Positions 26,516-34,617 of a DNA stretch of 38,992 nucleotides are shown piece after piece (within the stretch, counting starts at the first letter, position 1; each line of letters starts with the position of its first letter). The notes beneath the pieces were generated by a model that saw nothing but the letters and a program-made list of their open reading frames with translations, searched no databases and was not told the origin of the DNA. Both the position numbers and the translations under genes were made by a program. The DNA is taken from positions 505 to 39,496 of the forward strand of contig DFWY01000052.1 of the NCBI GenBank assembly GCA_002381615.1, in the 5' to 3' direction. Source of the stretch: Polaromonas sp. UBA4122. Lineage in GTDB: Bacteria; Pseudomonadota; Gammaproteobacteria; Burkholderiales; Burkholderiaceae_C.

Positions 26516-27055
26516 TTGACCACGCACAACGCCCCGCCGGTCGTCTATCCGCTGGGGCGTTCGCGTTTTCTGGGCGGGCTATTGCTGGGGCTTTGGCTCG
26601 CAGGTCTGCTGGTGCTGCTGCTTTGGTTCTACGTCACCCGGCAACTGGATTGGCGGATGGTTTTAGCCCTTGCCGCCGTTCTGGGTTCCGGCGTGGCAGC
26701 GCGCACTGGATGGAACAACGCCCCGGCTGGCCAGTTGGCCTGGAATGGTGAGGTCTGGCGCTGGGAGAGTTCGAGCTACCAGACAGGAATCGCCGAGTAT
26801 GAACTCGTGGTGATTGCTGATTTCCAGCATAGGTTGCTGCTCCGGCTCGAAAACCAGGCACACGCCAGGCTGTGGCTCTGGGTGGAGCGAAAGGCCTTGC
26901 CAGAACGCTGGCTGGATTTGCGCCGGGCGGTGTATTCCCCGTACAAGTCCTCGGCTACGTCGCGGCCGCACGACTTGCTGCATGCAGAGCCGCTGCTGGC
27001 TGTGGCAGTAGTGGGCGCTATGCATCCTGTTGATGCCCCGCGAACAAAACCATGA
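26516..27055 (+). CDS. Small membrane protein of CptA/YgfX type between fabF and rpoE
   Basis: The 179-residue protein has two adjacent membrane segments (about 20-42 and 48-62) followed by a soluble domain. GEVWRWESSS and ADFQHRLLLRLENQ, then RLWLWVERKALPERWLDLRRAVYS resemble the CptA/YgfX (DUF1434-like) fold, a weak match from memory. The start appears to be TTG at 26516 without a clear ribosome site; no better in-frame ATG lies before the first membrane segment. The stop overlaps the rpoE start by 4 nt. A gene of this kind is common in this position in Burkholderiales. Its function is unknown and a toxin role should not be assumed. Confidence 0.65.
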   Translation: MTTHNAPPVVYPLGRSRFLGGLLLGLWLAGLLVLLLWFYVTRQLDWRMVLALAAVLGSGVAARTGWNNAPAGQLAWNGEVWRWESSSYQTGIAEYELVVIADFQHRLLLRLENQAHARLWLWVERKALPERWLDLRRAVYSPYKSSATSRPHDLLHAEPLLAVAVVGAMHPVDAPRTKP

Positions 27056-27687
27056 GCACTGACGTGCCCCCGTTGCAAGCCGAGAAGGCCACCGACAGCG
27101 ACGCCATGCTGGTCGAGCGCGCGGTAGCGGGTGATCAGAAAGCATTTGAACTGCTGGTCATCAAATACCAGCGGCGTATTCAGCGCCTGATAGGGCGCAT
27201 GGTCCGCGATGTGGATCTGGTGGAAGACATTGCCCAGGAGACGTTTATCCGGGCCTACCGGGCACTGGCGCAATTCAGGGGCGAGGCCCAGTTCTATACC
27301 TGGCTATACCGGATTGCGGTCAACACCGCCAAAAAAGCCCTGATGGACCTCAAGCGGAACCCGACCGTTTCGGAAAATTCCTTCAAATCCGCGGATGATG
27401 ATGAAACTTCCCCGCTGGAAAACGAACTAACAAGTTCGGAAACACCAGATGCTGTGTTGGCCAGCAAGGAAATAGCGGAAATGGTTAACGCGGCGATTGA
27501 GGCGTTGCCGGAAGAGCTTCGCCAAGCCATCACCCTGCGCGAAATAGAAGGGCTGAGCTATGAAGAGATATCGGAAGCCATGAGTTGCCCCATAGGTACG
27601 GTGCGGTCCCGTATTTTCCGGGCACGCGAAGCGATTTCGGAGAAGGTCAAGCCCTTGCTGGAAAACCACTCGGGCAAGCGTTGGTAG
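27052..27687 (+). CDS. rpoE: ECF sigma factor sigma-E
   Basis: The 211-residue group-IV sigma factor has region 2 (DAMLVERAVAGDQKAFELLV, then RLIGRMVRDVDLVEDIAQETF, -10 recognition). After a short acidic linker comes region 4 (LPEELRQAITLREIEGLSYEEISEAM, then GTVRSRIFRAR helix-turn-helix, -35 recognition). It directs the envelope-stress response and is held inactive by the membrane anti-sigma factor RseA encoded next. It overlaps the upstream membrane-protein gene in ATGA. I see no clear sigma-E promoter upstream in the coding sequence. Confidence 0.96.
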   Translation: MSTDVPPLQAEKATDSDAMLVERAVAGDQKAFELLVIKYQRRIQRLIGRMVRDVDLVEDIAQETFIRAYRALAQFRGEAQFYTWLYRIAVNTAKKALMDLKRNPTVSENSFKSADDDETSPLENELTSSETPDAVLASKEIAEMVNAAIEALPEELRQAITLREIEGLSYEEISEAMSCPIGTVRSRIFRAREAISEKVKPLLENHSGKRW

Positions 27688-27763
27688 CAGGACAGGATCC
27701 AAGCATCACTAATGAGTCAGAGCAAGTCTTTTAGTTAATAAGAAACCGGTAGGCCCGCTGCCT

Positions 27764-28399
27764 ATGAACATCATGAAACCGTCTATGCAAACCAGCGAAC
27801 TCATGTCTGCCTTGGCCGATGGTCAATTGGGCCGCGACGATTTTGCAGCTGCACTCCAGGCTTGCCAGCACGACGAGTCTGCATTTGCCAGCTGGAACAC
27901 CTACCACCTGATCGGTGAGGTACTGCGATCTCCTGCCCCCGTGGTGCGGAGTGCGGACTTGGCATTTGTTGGCCAGCTCAACCAGCGCCTTGCGCAAGAA
28001 CCACTGCTCAGGGCGGCCCCTCAATCTGTTGGCTTTGACTCGGCGGCACCGATCAATGGGACAGCCGCCAGTGCCTTGATGAACCACCGTGGCCCGGCGT
28101 CCAACGATGGCAATTTCCGCTGGAAGCTGGTGGCTGGCTTTGCTTCGATGGCGGCCGTTTCCGCCATCGCGTGGAATGCATCAGGCCTGCTGGTGCCCAC
28201 TTCTGCGCCGCAGCTTGCCCAGGCTCCCGCGCCCCAGCAAGTGGTGGTGGCTTCACCGCAAGGCCCGATGATGCGTGACGCCAGGCTTGAAGAACTGCTG
28301 GCCGCGCACAAGCAGTTGGGCGGCGCTTCCGCCTTGCAGGAGCCCTCGGGTTTTTTGCGAAATGCCATTTTTGAAACGCCGCAGAATGTGGGGCGCTGA
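27764..28399 (+). CDS. rseA: Anti-sigma-E factor RseA/MucA
   Basis: The 211-residue protein has the cytoplasmic sigma-binding domain (about 8-75: SELMSALADGQLGRDDFAAAL and SWNTYHLIGEVLRS). One membrane segment follows (about 125-144, WKLVAGFASMAAVSAIAW). The periplasmic tail ends in LEELLAAHKQLGGASALQEPSGFLRNA, the usual conserved end. Regulated proteolysis by DegS/RseP would release RpoE. It follows rpoE by 76 nt; the ribosome site is poor, so ATG at 27764 is provisional (27776 or 27785 are alternatives). Confidence 0.93.
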   Translation: MNIMKPSMQTSELMSALADGQLGRDDFAAALQACQHDESAFASWNTYHLIGEVLRSPAPVVRSADLAFVGQLNQRLAQEPLLRAAPQSVGFDSAAPINGTAASALMNHRGPASNDGNFRWKLVAGFASMAAVSAIAWNASGLLVPTSAPQLAQAPAPQQVVVASPQGPMMRDARLEELLAAHKQLGGASALQEPSGFLRNAIFETPQNVGR

Positions 28400-28435
28400 G
28401 TGAATTTTGAGTTTCGGAAAAGTCTTAAAAAACCC

Positions 28436-29548
28436 ATGAATTTCAAGCATTTTAGCCTTGCAGCCCTTGTGGCATGGGCGCTTCTAGCTATGAATCATGT
28501 AGCGGCTCAGGTGCCTTCACCTGCCGCCCAATTTTCCGCCGGGCCGCCCCAAGGAAAATTAGCGCCCTCGGGGGGCCGCGCAGTACGCGAAGCGACAAGC
28601 GTGGGGGCCAGTTCCGCCCTACCGACGACAGCCGCAGAGTCCAAGAGCATCAATGACTGGTTGATGCGCATGCACGAGTCCTCGAAAAACCGTGCGTATA
28701 TCGGAACCTTTGTCGTGTCGTCGGGGGGGGGCATGTCTAGCGCCAAAATCTGGCATGTTTGCGAAGGCGACCAGCAGGTGGAACGGGTTGAAACGCTCAC
28801 AGGCGCGCCACGCTCTATCTTCCGGCACAACGACCAGGTCGTCACCTTCATGCCGGACCACAAGGTGGTTCGCAGTGAAAAACGGGTGTCGATGGGCATG
28901 TTCCCAGAGCTACTCCAGTCGACCGACAGCCGCATTGCCGACTTCTACAAGGTCCGGCAGGACGGCGTCGAGCGGGTGGCCGGCGTCAAAGCCAACGTCA
29001 TCGTGCTCGTTCCCAAAGACAACATGCGTTTTGGCTACCGTGTCTGGACCGAACAGAAGAAAGGCCTGGTGGTGAAGCTGCAGACGCTGGACACCGATGG
29101 CAAGGTGCTTGAGCAGGCCGCGTTTTCGGAGTTGCAACTCGACGCGCCCGTCAAAATGGACAATCTTCTCCAGATGATGGACAAAGTAGAGGGCTACCGC
29201 ATTGAGACGCCTGTCCTGGTGAAGACCACGGCAAGTGCCGAAGGTTGGGTATTGAAAGTGCCTGTGGCCGGCTTCAAGCCCTTGAGTTGCTACAAGCGTC
29301 CGGCTACCGCAGCTAATGCGGCCGCTAGCGAAGAACCTCTGCAGTGGATTTTCTCCGACGGGCTTGCCTCGGTCTCCATCTTTGTGGAGTCCATTGACCG
29401 GCAGCGGCATGATAAGGAGTCCAGCCTGTCACTGGGTGCCACCCAGACGATGACCAGGCAACTTGATGCGTACTGGGTAACCCTTGTGGGCGAGGTTCCC
29501 ATGGCAACCTTGCGGCTTTTTGCCGGCGGGCTGGAACGCAAGAAGTAA
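28436..29548 (+). CDS. rseB: Sigma-E regulatory protein RseB/MucB
   Basis: RseB is a periplasmic lipoprotein-signal sensor that shields RseA from cleavage. About 370 residues: a signal peptide (1-24, ending HVAAQ), then the MucB/RseB N-terminal LolA-like domain (DWLMRMHESSKNRAYIGTFV, RVETLTGAPRSIFRHND, NMRFGYRVWTEQKKGLVVKLQ). The C-terminal domain ends in AYWVTLVGEVPMATLRLFAGGLERK. The signal-peptide coding region coincides with a complete dispersed-repeat copy (28441-28503). An in-frame GTG at 28400, touching the rseA stop, would add 12 residues. A run of nine G at 28723-28731 encodes SSGGGM where relatives have a short Gly turn. Confidence 0.93.
   Translation: MNFKHFSLAALVAWALLAMNHVAAQVPSPAAQFSAGPPQGKLAPSGGRAVREATSVGASSALPTTAAESKSINDWLMRMHESSKNRAYIGTFVVSSGGGMSSAKIWHVCEGDQQVERVETLTGAPRSIFRHNDQVVTFMPDHKVVRSEKRVSMGMFPELLQSTDSRIADFYKVRQDGVERVAGVKANVIVLVPKDNMRFGYRVWTEQKKGLVVKLQTLDTDGKVLEQAAFSELQLDAPVKMDNLLQMMDKVEGYRIETPVLVKTTASAEGWVLKVPVAGFKPLSCYKRPATAANAAASEEPLQWIFSDGLASVSIFVESIDRQRHDKESSLSLGATQTMTRQLDAYWVTLVGEVPMATLRLFAGGLERKK
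28441..28503 (-). repeat. Dispersed 60-bp repeat, copy forming the rseB signal peptide
   Basis: It is exactly 63 nt, like the reference copy. It contains TTTTAGCC, TTGCAGCCCTTGTGGCATGGGC and the terminal hairpin GCTAT-GAATCAT-GTAGC. In frame it encodes FSLAALVAWALLAMNHVA, i.e. nearly the entire hydrophobic core and cleavage region of the signal peptide. Confidence 0.8.
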
Positions 29549-29569
29549 AAAAGCGGGTACTTAAGCAGA

Positions 29570-29587
29570 AACATTCGCAAGAATGTT
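29570..29587. other. GCAA-tetraloop hairpin between rseB and degP
   Basis: AACATTC-GCAA-GAATGTT is a perfect 7-bp inverted repeat with a GNRA-type loop, about 22 nt after rseB. No T run follows. A second small inverted repeat AATTAC-N6-GTAATT lies at 29627-29644 and is followed by T5. The 145-nt spacer may separate degP expression from the sigma-E operon. Confidence 0.5.
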
Positions 29588-29693
29588 ATTCAGCCTGGCA
29601 GATTGCTTTTCTTGCTCCTGACCCCCAATTACCTTGATGTAATTTTTGCCAACAAGTTTGCTTATCTGATTACCAACATTTATGACGAGGCTG

Positions 29694-31160
29694 ATGATGC
29701 TTGAGTTGAACTGGAAACCACTGCGTTCCTATCTGGCTGCAGGTCTGCTGGCGGTCGTTGCCGCCACTGCCCTGCTGCCTGTCAAACCAGTATGGGCGCA
29801 AGTCCGTACGCTGCCCGATTTCACGGATCTCGTGGAGCAAGTGGGCCCCTCGGTGGTCAACATTCGCACGCTTGAAAAAGTCAAAGCATCGGCCGCAGAC
29901 AGTGGCGATGAGCAGATGCAGGAATTTTTCCGGCGTTTTGGCATTCCCGTGCCGCCCAATATGCCTCGCACGCCGCACCCGGATCGCAACCAGCCTCAGC
30001 CGGGCGAGGAGCAACCTCATGGCGTGGCTTCGGGCTTTATCCTCACGACAGACGGCTTTGTCATGACCAATGCCCATGTGGTCGAAGGCGCGGATGAAGT
30101 GATCGTCACCCTGACGGACAAGCGCGAATTCAAGGCCAAAATCATCGGGGCGGACAAGCGTAGCGATGTTGCTGTGGTAAAGATTGAGGCAACGGGGCTA
30201 CCCGCCGTGAAAATTGGCGAAATTAACCGTCTGAAAGTGGGCGAATGGGTTATGGCCATCGGCTCACCGTTTGGTCTTGAAAATTCCGTGACGGCGGGGA
30301 TTGTCAGCGCCAAGCAGCGCGATACCGGCGACTACCTGCCATTCATCCAGACCGATGTGGCCATCAATCCCGGCAATTCGGGGGGGCCCCTGATCAACAT
30401 GCGCGGGGAAGTCGTAGGCATCAACAGCCAGATCTATTCGCGTTCTGGCGGCTTTCAGGGCATTTCCTTTTCCATCCCTATTGACGAAGCGGTGCGCGTG
30501 TCGGAGCAGTTGCGCAGCAGCGGCAAGGTAACGCGTGGGCGCATTGGCGTTCAGATCGACCAGGTAACCAAGGAAGTGGCCGAGTCTATTGGTCTGGGTA
30601 AGGCACAGGGGGCGCTGGTAAGAGGAGTTGAAAGCGGTGCGCCAGCAGAAAAAGCGGGCATGGAAGCCGGCGACATCATCATCAAGTTTGACGGCAAGCC
30701 GATTAACAAATCCAGCGACCTTCCGCGCATGGTCGGCAATGTGAAGCCTGGCACCAAGGCCGTGGTGACCGTGTTCAGACGTGGTGCCACCAAGGATCTG
30801 TCGGTCATCATCGGCGAAGTGGAGCCGGAAAAACCAGCTCGCAGAGCTTCTGGGTCAGAGCACAAGCCGCCAGTGGCCGGTCCGTCGCAAGCGCTGGGTT
30901 TGGTGGTGAGCGACTTGCCTGACGCGCAGAAGAATGAGCTAAAGATCAAGGGCGGCGTCAAGGTAGACAGCGCTGAAGGTGCGGCTGCCCGGGCCGGGCT
31001 TCGTGAAGGCGATGTAATCGTGGCGATTGCCAACACCGAAATCACGAGTGTCAAAGACTTCGAAGCTGTGCTGGTGAAAATTAACAAGTCCAAGGCAATC
31101 AATGTGTTGTTCCGGCGCGGTGAATGGGCGCAGTACGCGCTAATCCGGCCGGTTCGCTGA
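29694..31160 (+). CDS. degP: Periplasmic serine protease DegP/DegQ (HtrA, MucD type)
   Basis: The protein is 488 residues from ATG 29694 (GACGAGG just upstream; 29682 and 29697 are alternatives). It starts with a signal peptide (ALLPVKPVWAQ). The trypsin-like domain carries the triad His128 (TNAHVVEG), Asp158 (RSDVAVVKI) and Ser229 (NPGNSGGPL). Two PDZ domains follow (about 260-350 and 390-480, with GVESGAPAEKAGMEAGD and AEGAAARAGLREGD). It degrades or refolds misfolded envelope proteins and is a typical sigma-E target. The catalytic NSGGP codons contain a run of seven G (30380-30386). Confidence 0.96.
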   Translation: MMLELNWKPLRSYLAAGLLAVVAATALLPVKPVWAQVRTLPDFTDLVEQVGPSVVNIRTLEKVKASAADSGDEQMQEFFRRFGIPVPPNMPRTPHPDRNQPQPGEEQPHGVASGFILTTDGFVMTNAHVVEGADEVIVTLTDKREFKAKIIGADKRSDVAVVKIEATGLPAVKIGEINRLKVGEWVMAIGSPFGLENSVTAGIVSAKQRDTGDYLPFIQTDVAINPGNSGGPLINMRGEVVGINSQIYSRSGGFQGISFSIPIDEAVRVSEQLRSSGKVTRGRIGVQIDQVTKEVAESIGLGKAQGALVRGVESGAPAEKAGMEAGDIIIKFDGKPINKSSDLPRMVGNVKPGTKAVVTVFRRGATKDLSVIIGEVEPEKPARRASGSEHKPPVAGPSQALGLVVSDLPDAQKNELKIKGGVKVDSAEGAAARAGLREGDVIVAIANTEITSVKDFEAVLVKINKSKAINVLFRRGEWAQYALIRPVR

Positions 31161-31248
31161 TAATTTGACCCCCGGGCACACGAAGGGACCGCTTCGCTGG
31201 GTCGGTGGCAAGCCCTCTGCAATACGCTGGAAGCCCCCGAAAGACCCC

Positions 31249-31277
31249 ATACCCTCCTCGGGTTGGGGGGATTTTTT
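31249..31277 (+). terminator. Likely intrinsic terminator after degP
   Basis: ATACCCTCC pairs imperfectly with GGGGGGAT around a short loop, followed by six T. It lies about 90 nt after the degP stop. Confidence 0.6.
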
Positions 31278-31340
31278 CTCAGCGGGGCAGCATTTTCAGC
31301 TTTTCAAAAAATATATTTTGATGGGAATTTACCTTTAAAT

Positions 31341-31360
31341 TTGTTAGTGCTAACTAACAA
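31341..31360. promoter_or_regulatory. Perfect palindrome TTGTTAGT-GCTA-ACTAACAA, candidate operator
   Basis: Two perfect 8-bp arms flank a 4-nt centre. The site overlaps TAACTA (31351-31356), which stands 17 nt after TTTACC (31328-31333) and could be a -10. That geometry suits a repressor-type operator. It ends 16 nt before the ATG of a 49-codon ORF. Confidence 0.5.
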
Positions 31361-31376
31361 TTAAAAGGACTCACTG

Positions 31377-31526
31377 ATGAATTTGGTTAGAATACAGCAA
31401 GCCTTTTGGACTTTTTTGATATATCAAGGCAACTGGAACCCGAAATTTATGCCCAATTCGGGCCATCCAGGGTTGATCCACAGATCACCCACAAGTTGTC
31501 CAGAGACAAACAATATAAAATTGTGA
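31377..31526 (+). CDS. 49-aa ORF downstream of the palindrome, unrecognised
   Basis: ATG at 31377 has AAGGA 8 nt upstream and a candidate promoter/operator just before it. The product (MNLVRIQQAFWTFLIYQGNW at the N-terminus, a Pro/Ser/Cys-containing tail) resembles nothing I know. Its last codons run into the DnaA-box region. It may be a real small protein or a truncated remnant of a longer gene. Coding status is doubtful. Confidence 0.25.
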   Translation: MNLVRIQQAFWTFLIYQGNWNPKFMPNSGHPGLIHRSPTSCPETNNIKL

Positions 31527-31541
31527 ATAAGTTGTGTATAA
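31474..31541. promoter_or_regulatory. DnaA-box-like cluster
   Basis: Two perfect TGTGNATAA 9-mers, TGTGAATAA (31522-31530) and TGTGTATAA (31533-31541), stand head to tail exactly 11 bp apart. The oppositely oriented near-consensus TGATCCACA (31474-31482) lies upstream. An AT-rich stretch (31300-31365) lies further upstream. Function is inferred from motif only. Confidence 0.5.
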
Positions 31542-31657
31542 GTTTCCTGTTGCTAGCTTGCAACGACAAAAATATGGCTATTTTGGGGCTGTTCGCCGTT
31601 GGCTTTTTGCCTACAATGAACTTCCAACTATCGCAGTTGCCATAGATTGTTGGTTCT

Positions 31658-31688
31658 GGGCGCGTCACTACTCGACGCGCCCTTTTTT
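31658..31688 (+). terminator. Strong intrinsic terminator upstream of lepA
   Basis: GGGCGCGTC-ACTACTC-GACGCGCCC is a perfect 9-pair GC-rich stem with a 7-nt loop and six T. No gene ends nearby on the plus strand, so it terminates either a short transcript started near 31624 or acts as a leader attenuator for lepA, 65 nt downstream. Confidence 0.85.
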
Positions 31689-31753
31689 ATGGTTCATTGC
31701 CAATGACCTCTAATCTCTTCGCAATGCTTTCAAGTACTTAGGCTTTCTCGTTG

Positions 31754-33565
31754 ATGAATCACATCAGAAATTTTTCGATTATTGCGCACATTGATCACGG
31801 CAAATCCACGCTCGCAGACAGGATCATTCAGCGCTGCGGCGGATTGCAGGATCGCGAGATGAGTGCGCAGGTGCTTGATTCGATGGATCTCGAGAAAGAG
31901 CGTGGGATAACCATCAAGGCACAGACCGCTGCGCTGAAATACAAGGCACGCGATGGCGAGATCTACAACCTCAATCTGATCGATACACCGGGCCATGTCG
32001 ACTTCTCTTATGAAGTGAGTCGCTCCTTGTCTGCATGTGAAGGGGCGCTGCTGGTGGTGGATGCCAGCCAGGGTGTCGAAGCACAGACCGTCGCCAATTG
32101 CTACACCGCGCTGGACCTTGGCGTAGAAGTCGTGCCCGTGTTGAACAAGATGGATTTGCCGCAGGCCGACCCGGACAACGCCAGGCAGGAGATCGAGGAA
32201 GTGATCGGCATTGATGCCACCGATGCCATCCCCTGCAGTGCCAAGACCGGTATGGGCATCGACGAGATTCTGGAGGCCGTGGTTGCCAGGATCCCGCCGC
32301 CCAAAGGCAATCCGTCGGGAGCATTGCGCGCCATGATCATTGACAGCTGGTACGACGCGTATGTGGGCGTGGTCATGCTGGTGCGTGTGGTGGACGGGCG
32401 CCTGGCCAAGGGCGACCGCATCAAGCTCATGGCCAGCGAAGCCACGTACAACGCCGAACAGCTGGGCGTCTTCACCCCGCATACCGAGCCGCGCCAGTCA
32501 CTGGAGGCCGGTGAAGTCGGCTTTGTGATTGCAGGCATCAAGGAACTCCAGGCGGCGCGGGTGGGTGACACCCTGACCATGATCAAGCCTGGCACGGGTG
32601 GCGCTGCTTTCACGGCCACCGAGCCACTGCCCGGCTTCAAGGAAATCCAGCCGCAGGTGTTCGCCGGGCTGTATCCGAGCGACGCCAGTGAATATGAGTC
32701 GCTGCGGGATGCGCTGGAAAAGCTCAAGCTCAATGACGCGTCGCTGCATTACGAGCCTGAAGTGAGTGAGGCCCTCGGCTTTGGCTTTCGCTGCGGCTTT
32801 CTGGGCCTGCTCCACATGGAGATCGTCCAGGAGCGGCTGGAGCGGGAGTTCGATCAGGACCTGATTACGACGGCGCCCAGTGTGGTGTACGAGGTGCTCA
32901 AGGCAGATGGCGAAGTCATCAGGGTCGAAAACCCCTCGAAAATTCCGGATGCCGGAGGAGTCAACGAGATTCGCGAGCCCATCGTGACCGTGCACCTTTA
33001 TATGCCACAAGACTATGTAGGCGCCGTCATGACGTTGGCCAACCTCAAGCGCGGCGTCCAGATGAACATGGCCTACCACGGCAAGCAGGTCATGCTGACC
33101 TATGAGATGCCGCTGGGCGAGATCGTGCTGGATTTCTTTGACAAGCTTAAATCCGTGTCGCGCGGCTACGCGTCGATGGACTATGTGTTCAAGGAATTCC
33201 GCGCCTCCGACGTGGTGAAGGTCGACATTTTGCTCAATGGCGAGAAAGTGGATGCACTGTCCATCATCGTTCACCGCAGCCAGTCGGCCTACCGCGGACG
33301 GGCCGTGGTGGCAAAAATGCGCGAAATCATTTCACGGCAGCAATTCGATGTGGCGATCCAGGCGGCCATTGGAGGCAACATTATTGCCCGTGAGACAATC
33401 AAGGCGCTGCGAAAAAACGTGATTGCCAAATGCTACGGCGGCGACATTTCACGCAAACGCAAGCTCCTTGAGAAACAAAAAGCAGGTAAAAAGCGCATGA
33501 AACAAATCGGTTCGGTGGAAGTGCCCCAAGAGGCTTTCTTGGCCTTATTGCAGATAGATGAATAA
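31754..33565 (+). CDS. lepA: Elongation factor 4 (LepA GTPase)
   Basis: The 603-residue translational GTPase acts on stalled or initiating ribosomes (back-translocation and initiation roles are described for the family). G1 is [11 protein letters not shown]2 lies in [11 protein letters not shown]3 is DTPGHVDF and G4 is NKMD. The C-terminal LepA-specific part includes [30 protein letters not shown] and [26 protein letters not shown] at 31754 is preferred over TTG 31751 because [16 protein letters not shown] is the standard start. The ribosome site is weak. It overlaps lepB by one base (TAATG). Confidence 0.98.
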   Translation: MNHIRNFSIIAHIDHGKSTLADRIIQRCGGLQDREMSAQVLDSMDLEKERGITIKAQTAALKYKARDGEIYNLNLIDTPGHVDFSYEVSRSLSACEGALLVVDASQGVEAQTVANCYTALDLGVEVVPVLNKMDLPQADPDNARQEIEEVIGIDATDAIPCSAKTGMGIDEILEAVVARIPPPKGNPSGALRAMIIDSWYDAYVGVVMLVRVVDGRLAKGDRIKLMASEATYNAEQLGVFTPHTEPRQSLEAGEVGFVIAGIKELQAARVGDTLTMIKPGTGGAAFTATEPLPGFKEIQPQVFAGLYPSDASEYESLRDALEKLKLNDASLHYEPEVSEALGFGFRCGFLGLLHMEIVQERLEREFDQDLITTAPSVVYEVLKADGEVIRVENPSKIPDAGGVNEIREPIVTVHLYMPQDYVGAVMTLANLKRGVQMNMAYHGKQVMLTYEMPLGEIVLDFFDKLKSVSRGYASMDYVFKEFRASDVVKVDILLNGEKVDALSIIVHRSQSAYRGRAVVAKMREIISRQQFDVAIQAAIGGNIIARETIKALRKNVIAKCYGGDISRKRKLLEKQKAGKKRMKQIGSVEVPQEAFLALLQIDE

Positions 33566-34542
33566 TGCGCAATGCAATGAGCTCAATCACGGCGGTGGTG
33601 TTGGCGGCGTTTGTCGGCTACGGGGCTGCCTGGTATTTTGGCGCCGTGGAAGGCAACTTCTCCCTGCTGCTGTTTCTGGCAACGGTGGTCACAGGCATTT
33701 ACTGGCTGGCTGAGCGGTTCTACTTTCTGCCGCAGCGGCGTCAGGCTGTTGCCGCGCTTGAAGCGAGTGCAGTGAAACGGAAGGCCGAGTTGGCCAAAAT
33801 GGGCATCAACCAGGTCGACGACAATACCCGCGAGGCCAAAACCAGGCTCATCATGCAGCCCTGGTGGCTGGATTGGACCGCCGGTTTGTTTCCGGTCATC
33901 GTGGTGGTCTTCCTGTTGCGTTCTTTCCTGTTTGAACCTTTCAAGATTCCATCGGGTTCCATGATCCCGACCTTGCGTATCAACGACCTGATCCTGGTCA
34001 ATAAATTTTACTATGGCATACGGCTGCCCGTCATCAACACCAAGGTGTTTGACAACCACGAGCCCGAGCGCGGCGATGTGATGGTGTTCCGCTATCCGCC
34101 CAAGCCCAGCCTGGACTACATCAAGCGTGTGGTGGGAGTGCCTGGCGACGAGGTGGCCTATCTCAATAAGAAGCTCACCATCAATGGCAAGCCCCTGCCC
34201 AAGACGCCCTTGGCCGATTTTTTCGATGACGAAACGCTGCGCTACGCCAAGCAGTTTGAGGAAGTCATTGGCGGCAAGAAACACCGCCTGCTCAACGATG
34301 ACGAGCGTCCGGCGTTTATTGCGGGCGCAGACGACTTTCAATTCAAGCAAGATTGCCGTTACAGTAGCGAGGGCGTGGTGTGCAAGGTGCCGGAAGGGCA
34401 CTACTTCATGATGGGTGACAACCGCGATAATTCGCTGGATTCCCGCTATTGGGGCTTTGTGCCCGAGAAAAATATCGTGGGCAAGGCCTTTTTTGTCTGG
34501 ATGAATTTCGGCAACCTGAAACGTATTGGTTCTTTTGACTAA
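33565..34542 (+). CDS. lepB: Signal peptidase I
   Basis: LepB removes signal peptides from Sec/Tat-exported proteins at the periplasmic face of the inner membrane. The 325-residue protein has N-terminal membrane segments (about 5-24, 28-50, and 108-125 FPVIVVVFLLRSFLF). The catalytic Ser132 lies in IPSGSMIPTL and Lys187 in DYIKRVVGVPGD. MMGDNRDNSLDSRYWG is the C-terminal box. The lepA-lepB coupling by one overlapping base is the classical arrangement. Confidence 0.98.
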   Translation: MRNAMSSITAVVLAAFVGYGAAWYFGAVEGNFSLLLFLATVVTGIYWLAERFYFLPQRRQAVAALEASAVKRKAELAKMGINQVDDNTREAKTRLIMQPWWLDWTAGLFPVIVVVFLLRSFLFEPFKIPSGSMIPTLRINDLILVNKFYYGIRLPVINTKVFDNHEPERGDVMVFRYPPKPSLDYIKRVVGVPGDEVAYLNKKLTINGKPLPKTPLADFFDDETLRYAKQFEEVIGGKKHRLLNDDERPAFIAGADDFQFKQDCRYSSEGVVCKVPEGHYFMMGDNRDNSLDSRYWGFVPEKNIVGKAFFVWMNFGNLKRIGSFD

Positions 34543-34617
34543 TTTCGACATGGGGACTGCACTGCAGAGTGCCAAGACCATGACTCACAGGGATTTCCAG
34601 TCAGAGCGGGAGAAAAA

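Larger units (their letters stand above)
31161..31753. other. 593-nt gene-free region between degP and lepA
   Basis: In order it holds: a likely degP terminator (31249-31277); an AT-rich stretch (about 31300-31365); a perfect palindrome (31341-31360) just before a 49-codon ORF with a good ribosome site; an AT-rich block with DnaA-box-like 9-mers (31474-31541); a -10-like TACAAT (31612-31617); and a strong terminator (31658-31688) some 65 nt before lepA. Base composition is far more AT-rich than elsewhere in the window, which suggests a regulatory or acquired segment. The individual signals are listed separately. Confidence 0.7.

Noticed and set aside
31406-31645. 79-codon ORF starting at TTG in the degP-lepA region
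   Set aside because: It has no ribosome site, runs through the DnaA-box repeats and candidate promoter, and shows no coding character.
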